From Parabacteroides distasonis (GTDB lineage: Bacteria; Bacteroidota; Bacteroidia; Bacteroidales; Tannerellaceae): a DNA stretch of 64,000 nt. The stretch is taken from positions 1 to 64,000 of the forward strand of contig JAFBIR010000010.1 in the NCBI GenBank assembly GCA_021531385.1. The letters run 5' to 3'. The translations under genes were made by a program, and so were the position numbers. This document shows positions 54,171 to 62,125 of the stretch, in pieces (position 1 is the stretch's first letter; each line of letters opens with the position of its first letter). The notes under the pieces are model-generated. The model did not search any database and had not been told where the DNA came from. It saw only the letters and a program-made list of their open reading frames with translations.

Positions 54171-56165
54171 ATGAAGTGTCAGGGCATCATAGTAGCTATG
54201 GGGGTCGCAAACCTGCTGTTTGCCTCCCTGCCGTTGCGGGCACAGGTGGTGGAACCGGCGGATAGCCTCCTGCAGGGGCAAGCGCTGGAGGATGTCGTGG
54301 TCAAGGCGGCACGCAGCACCCGCTCCAGCGCAAGGGTGGAGAGCGTGGAGCTGATCGGGGAGAGCCAGCTGATTCGGGCGGCCTGTTGTAACCTCGGCGA
54401 GTCCTTCACGACCAACCCGTCGGTGGATGTGAGCTACAGCGATGCCGCTACCGGTGCCCGACAGATCAAGCTGTTGGGGCTTTCGGGCACCTATGTGCAG
54501 ATGCTGACGGAGAATATCCCGAACCTTCGAGGGGCCTCCTTGCCCTACTCGTTGGGCTATGTGCCCGGCCCTTGGATGCAGTCGATACAGGTGAGCAAGG
54601 GAGCTTCGAGCGTGAAGAATGGCTATGAGAGCCTGACCGGGCAGATCAACATTGAATTCCTGAAGCCGCAGGCGACGGATGGTATTCGAGGCAATGCCTA
54701 TTTGGACAGCGAGCGGAAACTGGAGCTGAACTTGGATGGCAGTGTGCATCTGAACGATCGCCTCTCAACCGGCACACTGCTCCATTTCGAGAATCGGCAG
54801 ATGGATCATGACGGCAATGGAGATGGCTTCATGGATATGCCGAAGATTAGGCAATACAATGTGATGCACCGTTGGGCATACGTCTCGCCGATATGGATCA
54901 GCCAGTTGTCGATGAGATTGTTGCGGGATGAGCGGACAGGCGGACAGAGCGCGAAGCACAGCGCAGGCATGACGGAACCGCTCTACACCACTTTGGTAAA
55001 GACCAACCGTTACGAGGCACAATGGAAGAATGGCTTTACCCTCGATGCCGACCACAACACCTCGTTGGCCTTGATGCTGCACGGCTCCTGGCACGATGCT
55101 TGGAATACCTTCGGAGGCACGCAATACGACGTGACGCAGAAGAATGGCTATGCGCAGTTGATGTTTGAGACGGACGTGACGGAACAGCATAACCTCAGCG
55201 TAGGCGCGTCGCTCAATCACGATGCGTACGACGAGCGAGGTTCTCAGTCACTCTCTCCGCTGGGCAAGAGCAAGGAGACCACAGTGGGCCTTTATGCCCA
55301 ATACACCTATAAGTTAGGCGACCAGCTGACCGTGATGCCGGGTCTGCGCTGGGATCACTCCTCGCAGTATGGCGGTTTCGTTACACCGCGTCTGCATGTG
55401 AAATATACGCCGTGGGAGCGGCTGACCCTTCGGGCCTCCGCAGGCAAAGGTTATCGCACGCCCCATGCGTTGGCAGAGAACACGTCGGCATTAGCGAGTG
55501 GCCGCACCGTCATGATCGATGCTGACCTGCAGCAAGAGGAGGCGTGGAACATGGGGCTTTCGGCGGCCTTCAACATCCCTGTCTTGGGCAAGCGATTGGA
55601 GCTCAACGCCGAGTATTATTATACGGACTTCATCCACCAGCTGCTGATCAACTACGACGGGGCACGGGGTGCGCATACGCTCACCTTTGAGAACCTTCAA
55701 GGGAAGAGTTACAGCCACACCTTCCAGGTGGATGCCACCTATCCCTTCTTCAGTGGCTTTACAGCGACTGGAGCCTTCCGTCTGAACGACGTGAAATGTA
55801 CCTACGATGGGGTGTTGCGACAGAAGTACCTCACCTCTCGCTACAAGGGGCTGCTGACGCTCTCCTACAAGACGCCGTTGGAGTTGTGGCAGTTTGACGT
55901 GACAGGTCAGTTGAATGGCGGAGGCGAGTTGTACGACCGCACCACCTATCCGGCCTACTTTCAGCTGCAGGCGCAGGTGACCCGTGAGTTCCGCCACTTC
56001 AGCGTTTATGTCGGTGGAGAGAACCTCACCAACTACAAGATCAACAATCCTATACAATATGCACACCAGCCATGGTCATCCGCTTTCGATGCCACACAAA
56101 TCTGGGGCCCCGTGACAGGTGCCATGGCCTATATCGGAATACGAATTAAATTTGAGAAATTATGA
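54171..56165 (+). CDS. TonB-dependent outer-membrane receptor, metal-associated
   Basis: From the ATG at 54171 (664 residues) there is a signal peptide (MKCQGIIVAMGVANLLFASLPLRAQ split), a TonB box-like region, a plug domain (about residues 30-170; AACCNLGESFTTNP with a Cys pair, RQIKLLGLSGTYVQ), and a 22-strand barrel ending in WGPVTGAMAYIGIRIKFEKL, with the terminal aromatic/hydrophobic signature. There is no CarboxypepD-like N-terminal extension. Position between the HMA permease and two HMA proteins points to uptake of a metal complex. It begins one base after the permease stop and overlaps the next gene by four bases. Confidence 0.87.
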   Translation: MKCQGIIVAMGVANLLFASLPLRAQVVEPADSLLQGQALEDVVVKAARSTRSSARVESVELIGESQLIRAACCNLGESFTTNPSVDVSYSDAATGARQIKLLGLSGTYVQMLTENIPNLRGASLPYSLGYVPGPWMQSIQVSKGASSVKNGYESLTGQINIEFLKPQATDGIRGNAYLDSERKLELNLDGSVHLNDRLSTGTLLHFENRQMDHDGNGDGFMDMPKIRQYNVMHRWAYVSPIWISQLSMRLLRDERTGGQSAKHSAGMTEPLYTTLVKTNRYEAQWKNGFTLDADHNTSLALMLHGSWHDAWNTFGGTQYDVTQKNGYAQLMFETDVTEQHNLSVGASLNHDAYDERGSQSLSPLGKSKETTVGLYAQYTYKLGDQLTVMPGLRWDHSSQYGGFVTPRLHVKYTPWERLTLRASAGKGYRTPHALAENTSALASGRTVMIDADLQQEEAWNMGLSAAFNIPVLGKRLELNAEYYYTDFIHQLLINYDGARGAHTLTFENLQGKSYSHTFQVDATYPFFSGFTATGAFRLNDVKCTYDGVLRQKYLTSRYKGLLTLSYKTPLELWQFDVTGQLNGGGELYDRTTYPAYFQLQAQVTREFRHFSVYVGGENLTNYKINNPIQYAHQPWSSAFDATQIWGPVTGAMAYIGIRIKFEKL

Positions 56166-56446
56166 AGAAAGTACTATGCACAGCATTCCTCGCGATGCTT
56201 TCCGTCAGTGCCTTTTCGCAGACAAAGGCCGACACATTGGTAGTCACCACCACCCCGAAAATGCATTGTGAGGGGTGCGAGAACAAGATCAAGAGTAACA
56301 TCCGCTTTGTGAAGGGCACCAAGCAGATTGAGACCTCCGTGCCCAATCAGACGGTGACCATCGTCTATGACGGCCGGAAGACGAAGTATGACGACTTCGT
56401 GGCCGCCTTCAAGAAGATTGGTTACGAGATCAAGAAGACCAAATGA
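56162..56446 (+). CDS. Exported heavy-metal-associated (HMA) protein
   Basis: This 94-residue protein has a signal peptide (about residues 1-19) and one HMA domain whose metal site is MHCEGCE (about residues 36-42). It is a small periplasmic metal chaperone, probably for copper. Its start overlaps the receptor stop (ATGA) and its stop overlaps the regulator start, so the three genes are translationally coupled. Confidence 0.88.
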   Translation: MKKVLCTAFLAMLSVSAFSQTKADTLVVTTTPKMHCEGCENKIKSNIRFVKGTKQIETSVPNQTVTIVYDGRKTKYDDFVAAFKKIGYEIKKTK

Positions 56447-56997
56447 ATCTCTATATCAAAAACATGGTATGTCCTCGCTGCATCATGGCAGTGAGGAGCA
56501 TACTTGTTGATGCGGGTCTTACGCCCACAGCGGTGGATCTGGGTGAGGCGGAAATCGTGGAGGAGCTGACGGCTCAACAGCTGGCCGCTCTCTCGGAGGC
56601 GTTGGCACAGATGGGCTTTGAGCTGCTTGATGATCCCCGTTCTCGGCTGGTCGAGCAGCTGCGCGTAGGCGTCATCGAATGGGTACGGATGGAGGGCACA
56701 CGCCCCAAGCTATCCGATTACCTCAGTGCCCGTCTGCATAAGGACTACAGTCTGCTGAGCAAGCTGTTCAGCGAGGTGAAAGGCATCACCCTTGAGCGAT
56801 ATGCCATCCTTCACCGCATCGAGTATGCCAAGGAGCTACTGCGCTACAACCAGCAATCCACCAGTGAGATAGCCTATCGGTTGGGATATAGCTCACTGGC
56901 GCATTTCTCCGCCCAGTTCAAGCAGATCACCGGCATGACCCCCAAGATGATGCGGGCGAATCAGACCAACGACCGCATCCCTCTGTCAGAGATTTGA
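56443..56997 (+). CDS. AraC-type regulator fused to an HMA-like domain
   Basis: This 184-residue protein joins a front domain of about 65 residues (MVCPRCIMAV at 8-17, then alternating helix and strand to LAQMGFELLDD) resembling a small HMA metal domain to an AraC-type DNA-binding domain (about 85-175; LERYAILHRIEYAKELLRYN, the two helix-turn-helices STSEIAYRLGYSS and FSAQFKQITGMTP). The CxxC suggests that metal binding could control transcription of this cluster. It overlaps the HMA gene by four bases. I know of AraC fusions of this kind only from general familiarity. Confidence 0.82.
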   Translation: MNLYIKNMVCPRCIMAVRSILVDAGLTPTAVDLGEAEIVEELTAQQLAALSEALAQMGFELLDDPRSRLVEQLRVGVIEWVRMEGTRPKLSDYLSARLHKDYSLLSKLFSEVKGITLERYAILHRIEYAKELLRYNQQSTSEIAYRLGYSSLAHFSAQFKQITGMTPKMMRANQTNDRIPLSEI

Positions 56998-57050
56998 AGA
57001 ATCCATCGCCTATTCGATGAGCAAACAAATACCATAATCATAGTAGATAA

Positions 57051-57818
57051 ATGAAAGTACATCAGTTGATATTTAGTCCTACCGGAGGCACACGGCGTGT
57101 CTCTGCATCCCTCACTGCCGGCATCCAGGCGGAAGGTAATGAGGGTGAGATCGTCGATCTTTGTGTGAAACCAGCGCAGGTTGTGCAGCCTCAGCTGGAT
57201 GAGCATGACCTGGTAGTCATCGCGATGCCGGTATTTGCCGGGCGTGTGCCTGCGTTAGCCATCGAGCGGTTAAGCGCGATAGAGAGCCATCAGGCCCGAT
57301 GTGTGATCGTGGCCGTTTATGGCAACAGAGCCTACGATGATGCGCTGCTCGAATTGAAGGACGTAGCCACCGAACGGGGATTCCGGGTGATTGCGGCCGT
57401 AGGTGCGGTAGCGGAGCATAGCATCGTCAGGGAGTATGGGGCTGGTCGCCCTGATGCTGCGGATCAAAATGCGCTGCAAGCGTTTGGTGTGAAAATCGCC
57501 CAGAAGATAGCGAATGGCGATGAGACAGTGCCTGCCCTGCCAGGTAATCGTCCCTACAAGAAACCGATGGAGGGGCCACACCCGAAGGCCGACAAACACT
57601 GCAACGATTGCGCTCTTTGCGCCAAGGCATGTCCCGTGGGAGCGATCTCGATGGATAACCTCCGGCAGGTGGATAAGCAGAAATGTATCTCCTGCATGCG
57701 GTGTGTCGCCGTCTGTCCCTCACAGGCGAGAGGCATCGGTAAGATCATGCAGTTCATGATCGCGACCATGCTCAAGAAGCCCTGTGCGTCGAGGAAAGAG
57801 AATGAGCTGTTTATCTAA
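57051..57818 (+). CDS. Flavodoxin-ferredoxin fusion (EFR1-type)
   Basis: This 255-residue protein begins with a flavodoxin-like domain (about residues 1-155; the FMN loop is SPTGGTRR at 9-16) and ends in two 4Fe-4S motifs, CNDCALCAKACP (about 183-194) and CISCMRCVAVCP (about 214-225). This is the EFR1 (flavodoxin-ferredoxin) layout. It lies 53 bases after the regulator gene and may supply electrons, perhaps for reduction of a metal or a corrinoid. The link to the metal cluster is positional. Confidence 0.83.
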   Translation: MKVHQLIFSPTGGTRRVSASLTAGIQAEGNEGEIVDLCVKPAQVVQPQLDEHDLVVIAMPVFAGRVPALAIERLSAIESHQARCVIVAVYGNRAYDDALLELKDVATERGFRVIAAVGAVAEHSIVREYGAGRPDAADQNALQAFGVKIAQKIANGDETVPALPGNRPYKKPMEGPHPKADKHCNDCALCAKACPVGAISMDNLRQVDKQKCISCMRCVAVCPSQARGIGKIMQFMIATMLKKPCASRKENELFI

Positions 57819-57846
57819 AGGGACCATCAGGAAAAGGTACCCTCAT

Positions 57847-57877
57847 TTTGCCCATTCGTCGATTTTGTTTACCTTTG
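57847..57877 (+). promoter_or_regulatory. Promoter of the MFS exporter
   Basis: TTTG (57847-57850), exactly 19 bases, then TACCTTTG (57870-57877): an almost ideal Bacteroidetes promoter. Confidence 0.75.
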
Positions 57878-57895
57878 CGACATTAAACAACATGT

Positions 57896-57947
57896 AGTGT
57901 TCAGTCACGTAAGTCTAGTTGATTTAGGTGGCTGGACACTTTTTTTA
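57896..57947 (+). promoter_or_regulatory. Terminator-like hairpin in the MFS leader
   Basis: AGTGTTCAGTCAC (57896-57908) pairs with GTGGCTGGACACT (57928-57940) over 13 positions when G-U pairs are allowed, and seven more T follow. It lies after the promoter and ends 23 bases before the exporter start, so it would end transcription unless disrupted. ATGTAG (57892-57897), a one-codon open frame, overlaps its base. Confidence 0.6.
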
Positions 57948-57970
57948 TTTACAAAAAGACCACAGAAAAA

Positions 57971-59143
57971 ATGAGTAAAATGACAAAAACAGTGACAGCG
58001 ACAATCCTTTCCATGTCGCTCCTTACGGTGATGGCTGCCGCGGCCATAGCACCGGCCATGGGCATCATCAGGCAACATTTCGCATCGGCCCCCGATATGC
58101 TGGTGCAGTTGATCATCAGCCTGCCGGCTTTGTTTATTATCTTGACCAACCTGCTGTTCCTCCCCATCAGCCGGGTGTTGCGGACGCGCGCCATTGCCAT
58201 CATCGGCCTGGTACTCTATGTCGCTGCCGGTACCGGCTGCTTCTTCGTGGACAACATCCATCTGCTGTTGCTCATGCGTGCCCTGCTGGGAGTCAGCGTG
58301 GGGTTGATCATGCCCCTCTCCACCGGATTGCTCTCCTATTTCTATCCGCCCGAGGAGCAGGCCCGTCTCATGGGTCTCTCGGCGGCCATGAACCAGATGG
58401 GCGGTGTCGTGGGCACATTGCTGGCCGGCATGTTGGCCTCTATCGCATGGAACTACGCTTTTTTGGTGTATCTATTCGGCTTGATCGCCTTGGTGATGAT
58501 CGTCTGCTGGCTACCCAATGAGAAGCTGGGCTCCTCCAACAAGCGAGGCAAGGTGTTCGAGCCCCGTCAGCTGCTCAAGTTCCATCCCTCGGTGATCGGT
58601 ATGCTGCTGCTGACCATGGTGTTCTTCGTCTTCCCCACCAACTTTGCCATCATCACGAGCCGTCAGCTGCAGCTGGACACCACCGCCATCACGCTGATCA
58701 TGGTCGCCCTCGACCTGTTGGCCTTCTTTGTCGGGTTGGTCTTCGGCCACTTGATGCACCGTTTCCGTACGAGCATCAAGTTCTTCCCGCCGATCGTGCT
58801 GATTATCGGATATGCTTTCTATGCCGAAGCGTCTAATGTGGCGATGCTGTTGATCGGCTCAGCCTTTATCGGCGTGGGCAATGGCATCGGTGTGCCCTAC
58901 TTGCTGACCATTGCCTCCATCAAAGGCGGCAAGAACTCGGCTACGACCGTGATGCCCCTCCTTTCCGCCTCGCTCTATCTGGGGCAATTCATCTCGCCCA
59001 TCCTCATCCTGCCGTTGGCGGAACTCCTTTTTGGCACCCACGATGTCACTGGTCCTTATCGGGTGGCAGTGCTCATCAGCCTGCTCTTCCTGCTGCAGGT
59101 CTGGATGACCCGCCGTTTCCAAAGCCTTCCACCGGAGGATTGA
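57971..59143 (+). CDS. MFS exporter, drug-efflux type
   Basis: This 390-residue protein has about twelve membrane segments. Segment 4-5 motifs RALLGVSVGLIMPLSTGLLS and GLSAAMNQMGGVVGTLLAG are typical of drug:proton antiporters, and PTNFAII/IGVGNGIGVPYL marks the second half. It is probably an efflux pump of the DHA1 type. The gene stands alone with a consensus promoter and a leader hairpin, so it may be inducible. Codon use is GC-rich like the metal cluster. Confidence 0.8.
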   Translation: MSKMTKTVTATILSMSLLTVMAAAAIAPAMGIIRQHFASAPDMLVQLIISLPALFIILTNLLFLPISRVLRTRAIAIIGLVLYVAAGTGCFFVDNIHLLLLMRALLGVSVGLIMPLSTGLLSYFYPPEEQARLMGLSAAMNQMGGVVGTLLAGMLASIAWNYAFLVYLFGLIALVMIVCWLPNEKLGSSNKRGKVFEPRQLLKFHPSVIGMLLLTMVFFVFPTNFAIITSRQLQLDTTAITLIMVALDLLAFFVGLVFGHLMHRFRTSIKFFPPIVLIIGYAFYAEASNVAMLLIGSAFIGVGNGIGVPYLLTIASIKGGKNSATTVMPLLSASLYLGQFISPILILPLAELLFGTHDVTGPYRVAVLISLLFLLQVWMTRRFQSLPPED

Positions 59144-59360
59144 GTCGGCACCAGGCGTTCCCATCTGGGGAGAGTGTATCTGAAATGCGGGGACGGTATG
59201 TGCTTGCTGCTCCAAGTCCGGCAAGCACTCCGCTGTCGCTCCAACGCTTATTCGGTGGTTCCCTCAGTTGAGGTTTGCTCTATGGGTGTGTTTAGTATTG
59301 CAAAGGTAAGTACTATTATTTAAGATGCCATGTATACCTTAGTCCCTGCCAGAAAAAGCT

Positions 59361-59368
59361 TACATTTG
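59361..59368 (+). promoter_or_regulatory. -7 element of the 547-residue protein gene
   Basis: TACATTTG lies 25 bases before the ATG at 59393. It is inside the possible longer frame, so it supports that start. Confidence 0.5.
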
Positions 59369-59392
59369 TGCAACCATAAAAGAGATCATGCC

Positions 59393-61036
59393 ATGGATAC
59401 ATGCTACACCTATTTCAGAGCGAAGGCTTTTGAGCTTCCCAAGCGGTTGATCACCTGTTATTTCTCTCGCTACAGCCAAGCGGGGGTGCATAATGTCCGT
59501 TTGCTAACGAAGGAGATGATCCCGCAGGAGCTGCTGCGTCACCCGGATTATGCCTCACTCACGGAAGAGTGCGACCTTCCAGCGGTGAACACCTCGTTCA
59601 ACCAACCTACGGAAGGGTTTGACGCCATCCCGATCGACTTTTGCGATCCGGCGAACCAGCCCTACGTCTTGCGGTTCTACCTGCGAGGTTTCCTGAGCCG
59701 TTACAAGGCAGAACGTGGCATCTATAAAGTCAAAGAGGATTGGCCGAACCAGACGGTGGTGCTCTTCCGCAGTGCATCGAGTAGAAAGCCTTTCCGGCTG
59801 CACTTGGAGCTGCGGCGTGATGATCCAACGCATATCTTCCTCACGCTCGGCGGCCCTCAGCCTGCAGACTATTATTATGATGATTATTATCGAGGGAGCT
59901 TCGAGCAGCCTATTTTTCATTATGGAGTTCCTACCGAAACAGATAAGAATAAGGCGTTCCAAGAACAACACCTCGACTATGAGACGCTGAATGCCATCAT
60001 CAAGCTCCTCACGCTGGAACCGCTGTTCCCGGAGCGGAAGGACGCACTGCATTTGCGATTGGATCTGGGGCCGATTTACGACCTGATCAATCTCCCTATC
60101 CCTACGAATGAGCGGTTGAAGCACATCAAGGAAATGAAAGCGAAAACCGTTGCGCTGGAGGATTACCAGGTCCAACGCTCCCCTCACTATGAGCTGGTGT
60201 GCGACGAAGGGCTGTTCTTCACGCAAGGACTGAAATTCTGCAAGGAGGCCATACGTCTGGCGATTGATCTGCTGATCGAGAACGGGAATCGGCTCCTTAC
60301 GGAATATAAGGACTCAACGGACTGCACTGCGGTCAAAGATGGGTTAGTGAAGGATCTGTTTGAACTCACCCAGCAAGTCGGAGAGCAGTTGACCGAATTG
60401 GATCCCAAAGGTTTGCTGTGGCTTGCTGTTTGCACTAAGCAGGATAGCAGCCTCAATGAGAACCGCGTCCAGTCTGAGCAGGTGGTCCTGTTGCGTAATG
60501 CCTTGGTGGAGTTGGAGCGTTGCTGGAAAGAGCTGGAGCTGCATCCGGCATTCGAGCGGAAAGAGCGCATCTCGGATACGGCCCTCCGTGAGGTAGGCCA
60601 CAGATGGGATAGCGACAAATTGTGCTTGAAGCGCATAGTGGAGGAGGATCACTCGGCTACCAGTTGCTTCTGTTATAGGGGAGATGTAACAGCTGCTTCA
60701 GAGAAAGTGCATGAATTGTGTATCAAATATAAACTGATTACTAAAGACACCTCCATTGGGCAAATTAAAGCGCTCTTTAGTGGAAAGGAGACGGACATTA
60801 CAATTCAATGGCTCGGAGGAAAAGGACTGTTGGCTTATCTGTTTCGTCAATTAAATAGCTGTAAATTTATCAGTACATATCCTGACACTCTGGATTGTTG
60901 GCAAGTCATTTCGGCACGCTTTCTCGATAAGAAAGGAGAATGCATGAAAGATCTTCGTAACTTTAAAAACCCTACTGGCAAAGACAACATAGTTGAGGAT
61001 ATTGTGAAGGTTTTCAACCTGAACGCAAAACAGTAG
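59393..61036 (+). CDS. Unrecognised 547-residue protein
   Basis: This protein has no signal peptide, no membrane helix and no motif I can name. It opens YFRAKAFELPKRLITCYFSRYSQAG, has a Tyr/Asp run YYYDDYYRG (about residues 160-168), and long helical stretches with Leu/Glu/Lys (about 285-410). The C-terminal part (ITIQWLGGKGLLAYLFRQL at about 475-495, then WQVISARFLDKKGECMKDLRNF) resembles a domain seen in Bacteroidetes mobile-element proteins such as RteC. Codon use shifts to A/T-rich over the last 130 residues, which hints at a join of two parts. A terminator follows. Confidence 0.75.
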   Translation: MDTCYTYFRAKAFELPKRLITCYFSRYSQAGVHNVRLLTKEMIPQELLRHPDYASLTEECDLPAVNTSFNQPTEGFDAIPIDFCDPANQPYVLRFYLRGFLSRYKAERGIYKVKEDWPNQTVVLFRSASSRKPFRLHLELRRDDPTHIFLTLGGPQPADYYYDDYYRGSFEQPIFHYGVPTETDKNKAFQEQHLDYETLNAIIKLLTLEPLFPERKDALHLRLDLGPIYDLINLPIPTNERLKHIKEMKAKTVALEDYQVQRSPHYELVCDEGLFFTQGLKFCKEAIRLAIDLLIENGNRLLTEYKDSTDCTAVKDGLVKDLFELTQQVGEQLTELDPKGLLWLAVCTKQDSSLNENRVQSEQVVLLRNALVELERCWKELELHPAFERKERISDTALREVGHRWDSDKLCLKRIVEEDHSATSCFCYRGDVTAASEKVHELCIKYKLITKDTSIGQIKALFSGKETDITIQWLGGKGLLAYLFRQLNSCKFISTYPDTLDCWQVISARFLDKKGECMKDLRNFKNPTGKDNIVEDIVKVFNLNAKQ

Positions 61037-61038
61037 TG

Positions 61039-61072
61039 TAATTTTGTTGCGTTTTACTACGCAACAAAATTA
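61039..61072 (+). terminator. Terminator after the 547-residue protein gene
   Basis: A perfect 14-base stem, TAATTTTGTTGCGT (61039-61052) with ACGCAACAAAATTA (61059-61072), has a TTTACT loop and starts three bases after the stop. A T-rich stretch follows. Confidence 0.75.
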
Positions 61073-61210
61073 TTTCTCCTTGTTTTTTGTCGCTATACCC
61101 TTAAAGCATATTTCATTCCTTCCAAACGAATTTACTATGCTATCGCCGTAGTATTTTCAGTAACTTTTTGGCTATACCTTGCGCCCATAATCAGTAAAAA
61201 AACGAAGATT

Positions 61211-62056
61211 ATGGGAAAGAAAACAAGTAAAAAAATCGTATGGATCAAGCTGCCGGTCAACCTGATGGATGACGCACGGATAGCGGAGTTAGTGGCTAAA
61301 CGCAGAATTGGGGGCTTTGGCGTTTATATCGCCATCCTGATGGAACTCTATCGTCGCCCCTCCATGTGCCTGACATTGACGCAGGCCAAGGCAATCAAGG
61401 TGCATGGCGCCTCCCCTACCACGGTAAAGGCGGTGGTGAATGATCCGAACCTGTTCAACATAGACGCTGATGGACATGTACGCTCGATGATTGATTTCGT
61501 CGGGCTGGAAGAGGGTGAGCAAAGTTGCACCAAATCGCAAAATGGTGAAACAAATAACGATTTTGACCGCCTTCCAGCGCCCGCGCGTATATATAGTATA
61601 GAGAAAGAGAGAGAGGAAGAGCTTCTCCTAAAAGCGGCCGACGCTCCTGACCTGCTTGACCAGCTGCGGCCGGACGATCCGTGGGCGGAGGCGGTGATGA
61701 TGCGCAGTGGGTTCAGTGGCTTGTTGGCTCGCCACTGGGCGGAGGCGATCCGGCAGTTTCGGCTGCACGCCGAGGCCAACGACAACTTGCGGGGCATTCG
61801 CTCGCTGCGGGAGGCGAAGCAGTATTTCAGTAGCTACACCACGCACCCTGTCACCGGCCCTGCGCTGCGCAAGGCGTTGGAGGCGCACGAGGCCAGACAC
61901 CCCGAAGCGAATCCCTATCGCTTTGAGGACAAGGGGAGCTGTCCCGGCCATCGCCGCTATCACGGCATCCCCCTGCCTAATGAGGCACCTCCTCGCCCCG
62001 ACGAGCGGGCGGATTGGGACTTCGATGCGCAGTGCTGGATACTACTTAACAATTAG
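61211..62056 (+). CDS. DUF4373 (Lin1244-type) protein
   Basis: This 281-residue protein begins with the DUF4373 domain (about residues 8-110; WIKLPVNLMDDARIAELVAKRRIGGFGVYI split, AILMELYRRPSMCLTL, and KAVVNDPNLFNID), a replication initiation-like winged-helix region in phages and mobile elements. The C-terminal half is basic and acidic helices. It is followed by the primase-helicase gene after a 7-base repeat array, which supports a replication role. Confidence 0.75.
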   Translation: MGKKTSKKIVWIKLPVNLMDDARIAELVAKRRIGGFGVYIAILMELYRRPSMCLTLTQAKAIKVHGASPTTVKAVVNDPNLFNIDADGHVRSMIDFVGLEEGEQSCTKSQNGETNNDFDRLPAPARIYSIEKEREEELLLKAADAPDLLDQLRPDDPWAEAVMMRSGFSGLLARHWAEAIRQFRLHAEANDNLRGIRSLREAKQYFSSYTTHPVTGPALRKALEAHEARHPEANPYRFEDKGSCPGHRRYHGIPLPNEAPPRPDERADWDFDAQCWILLNN

Positions 62057-62104
62057 GAATGAGGAATTAGGAGTTAGGAATTAGGAGTTAGGAATGAGGA
62101 ATTA
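62051..62104 (+). repeat. Seven-base tandem repeat between the DUF4373 and primase genes
   Basis: Seven units of the pattern ARTKAGG (AATTAGG, AATGAGG, AATTAGG, AGTTAGG, AATTAGG, AGTTAGG, AATGAGG) run from 62051 to 62099, followed by AATTA. The DUF4373 stop codon is in the first unit, and the array ends 21 bases before the primase start. Confidence 0.85.
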
Positions 62105-62125
62105 TTTATTTTAAATCAAATAGTT

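Noticed and set aside
59144-59392. Gene remnant or IS end between the MFS exporter and the 547-residue gene
   Set aside because: I saw an 8-base hairpin (59200-59207 with 59221-59228) and a minus-strand TACCTTTG near 59305-59312, but no coding similarity or terminal repeats, so no element can be claimed.
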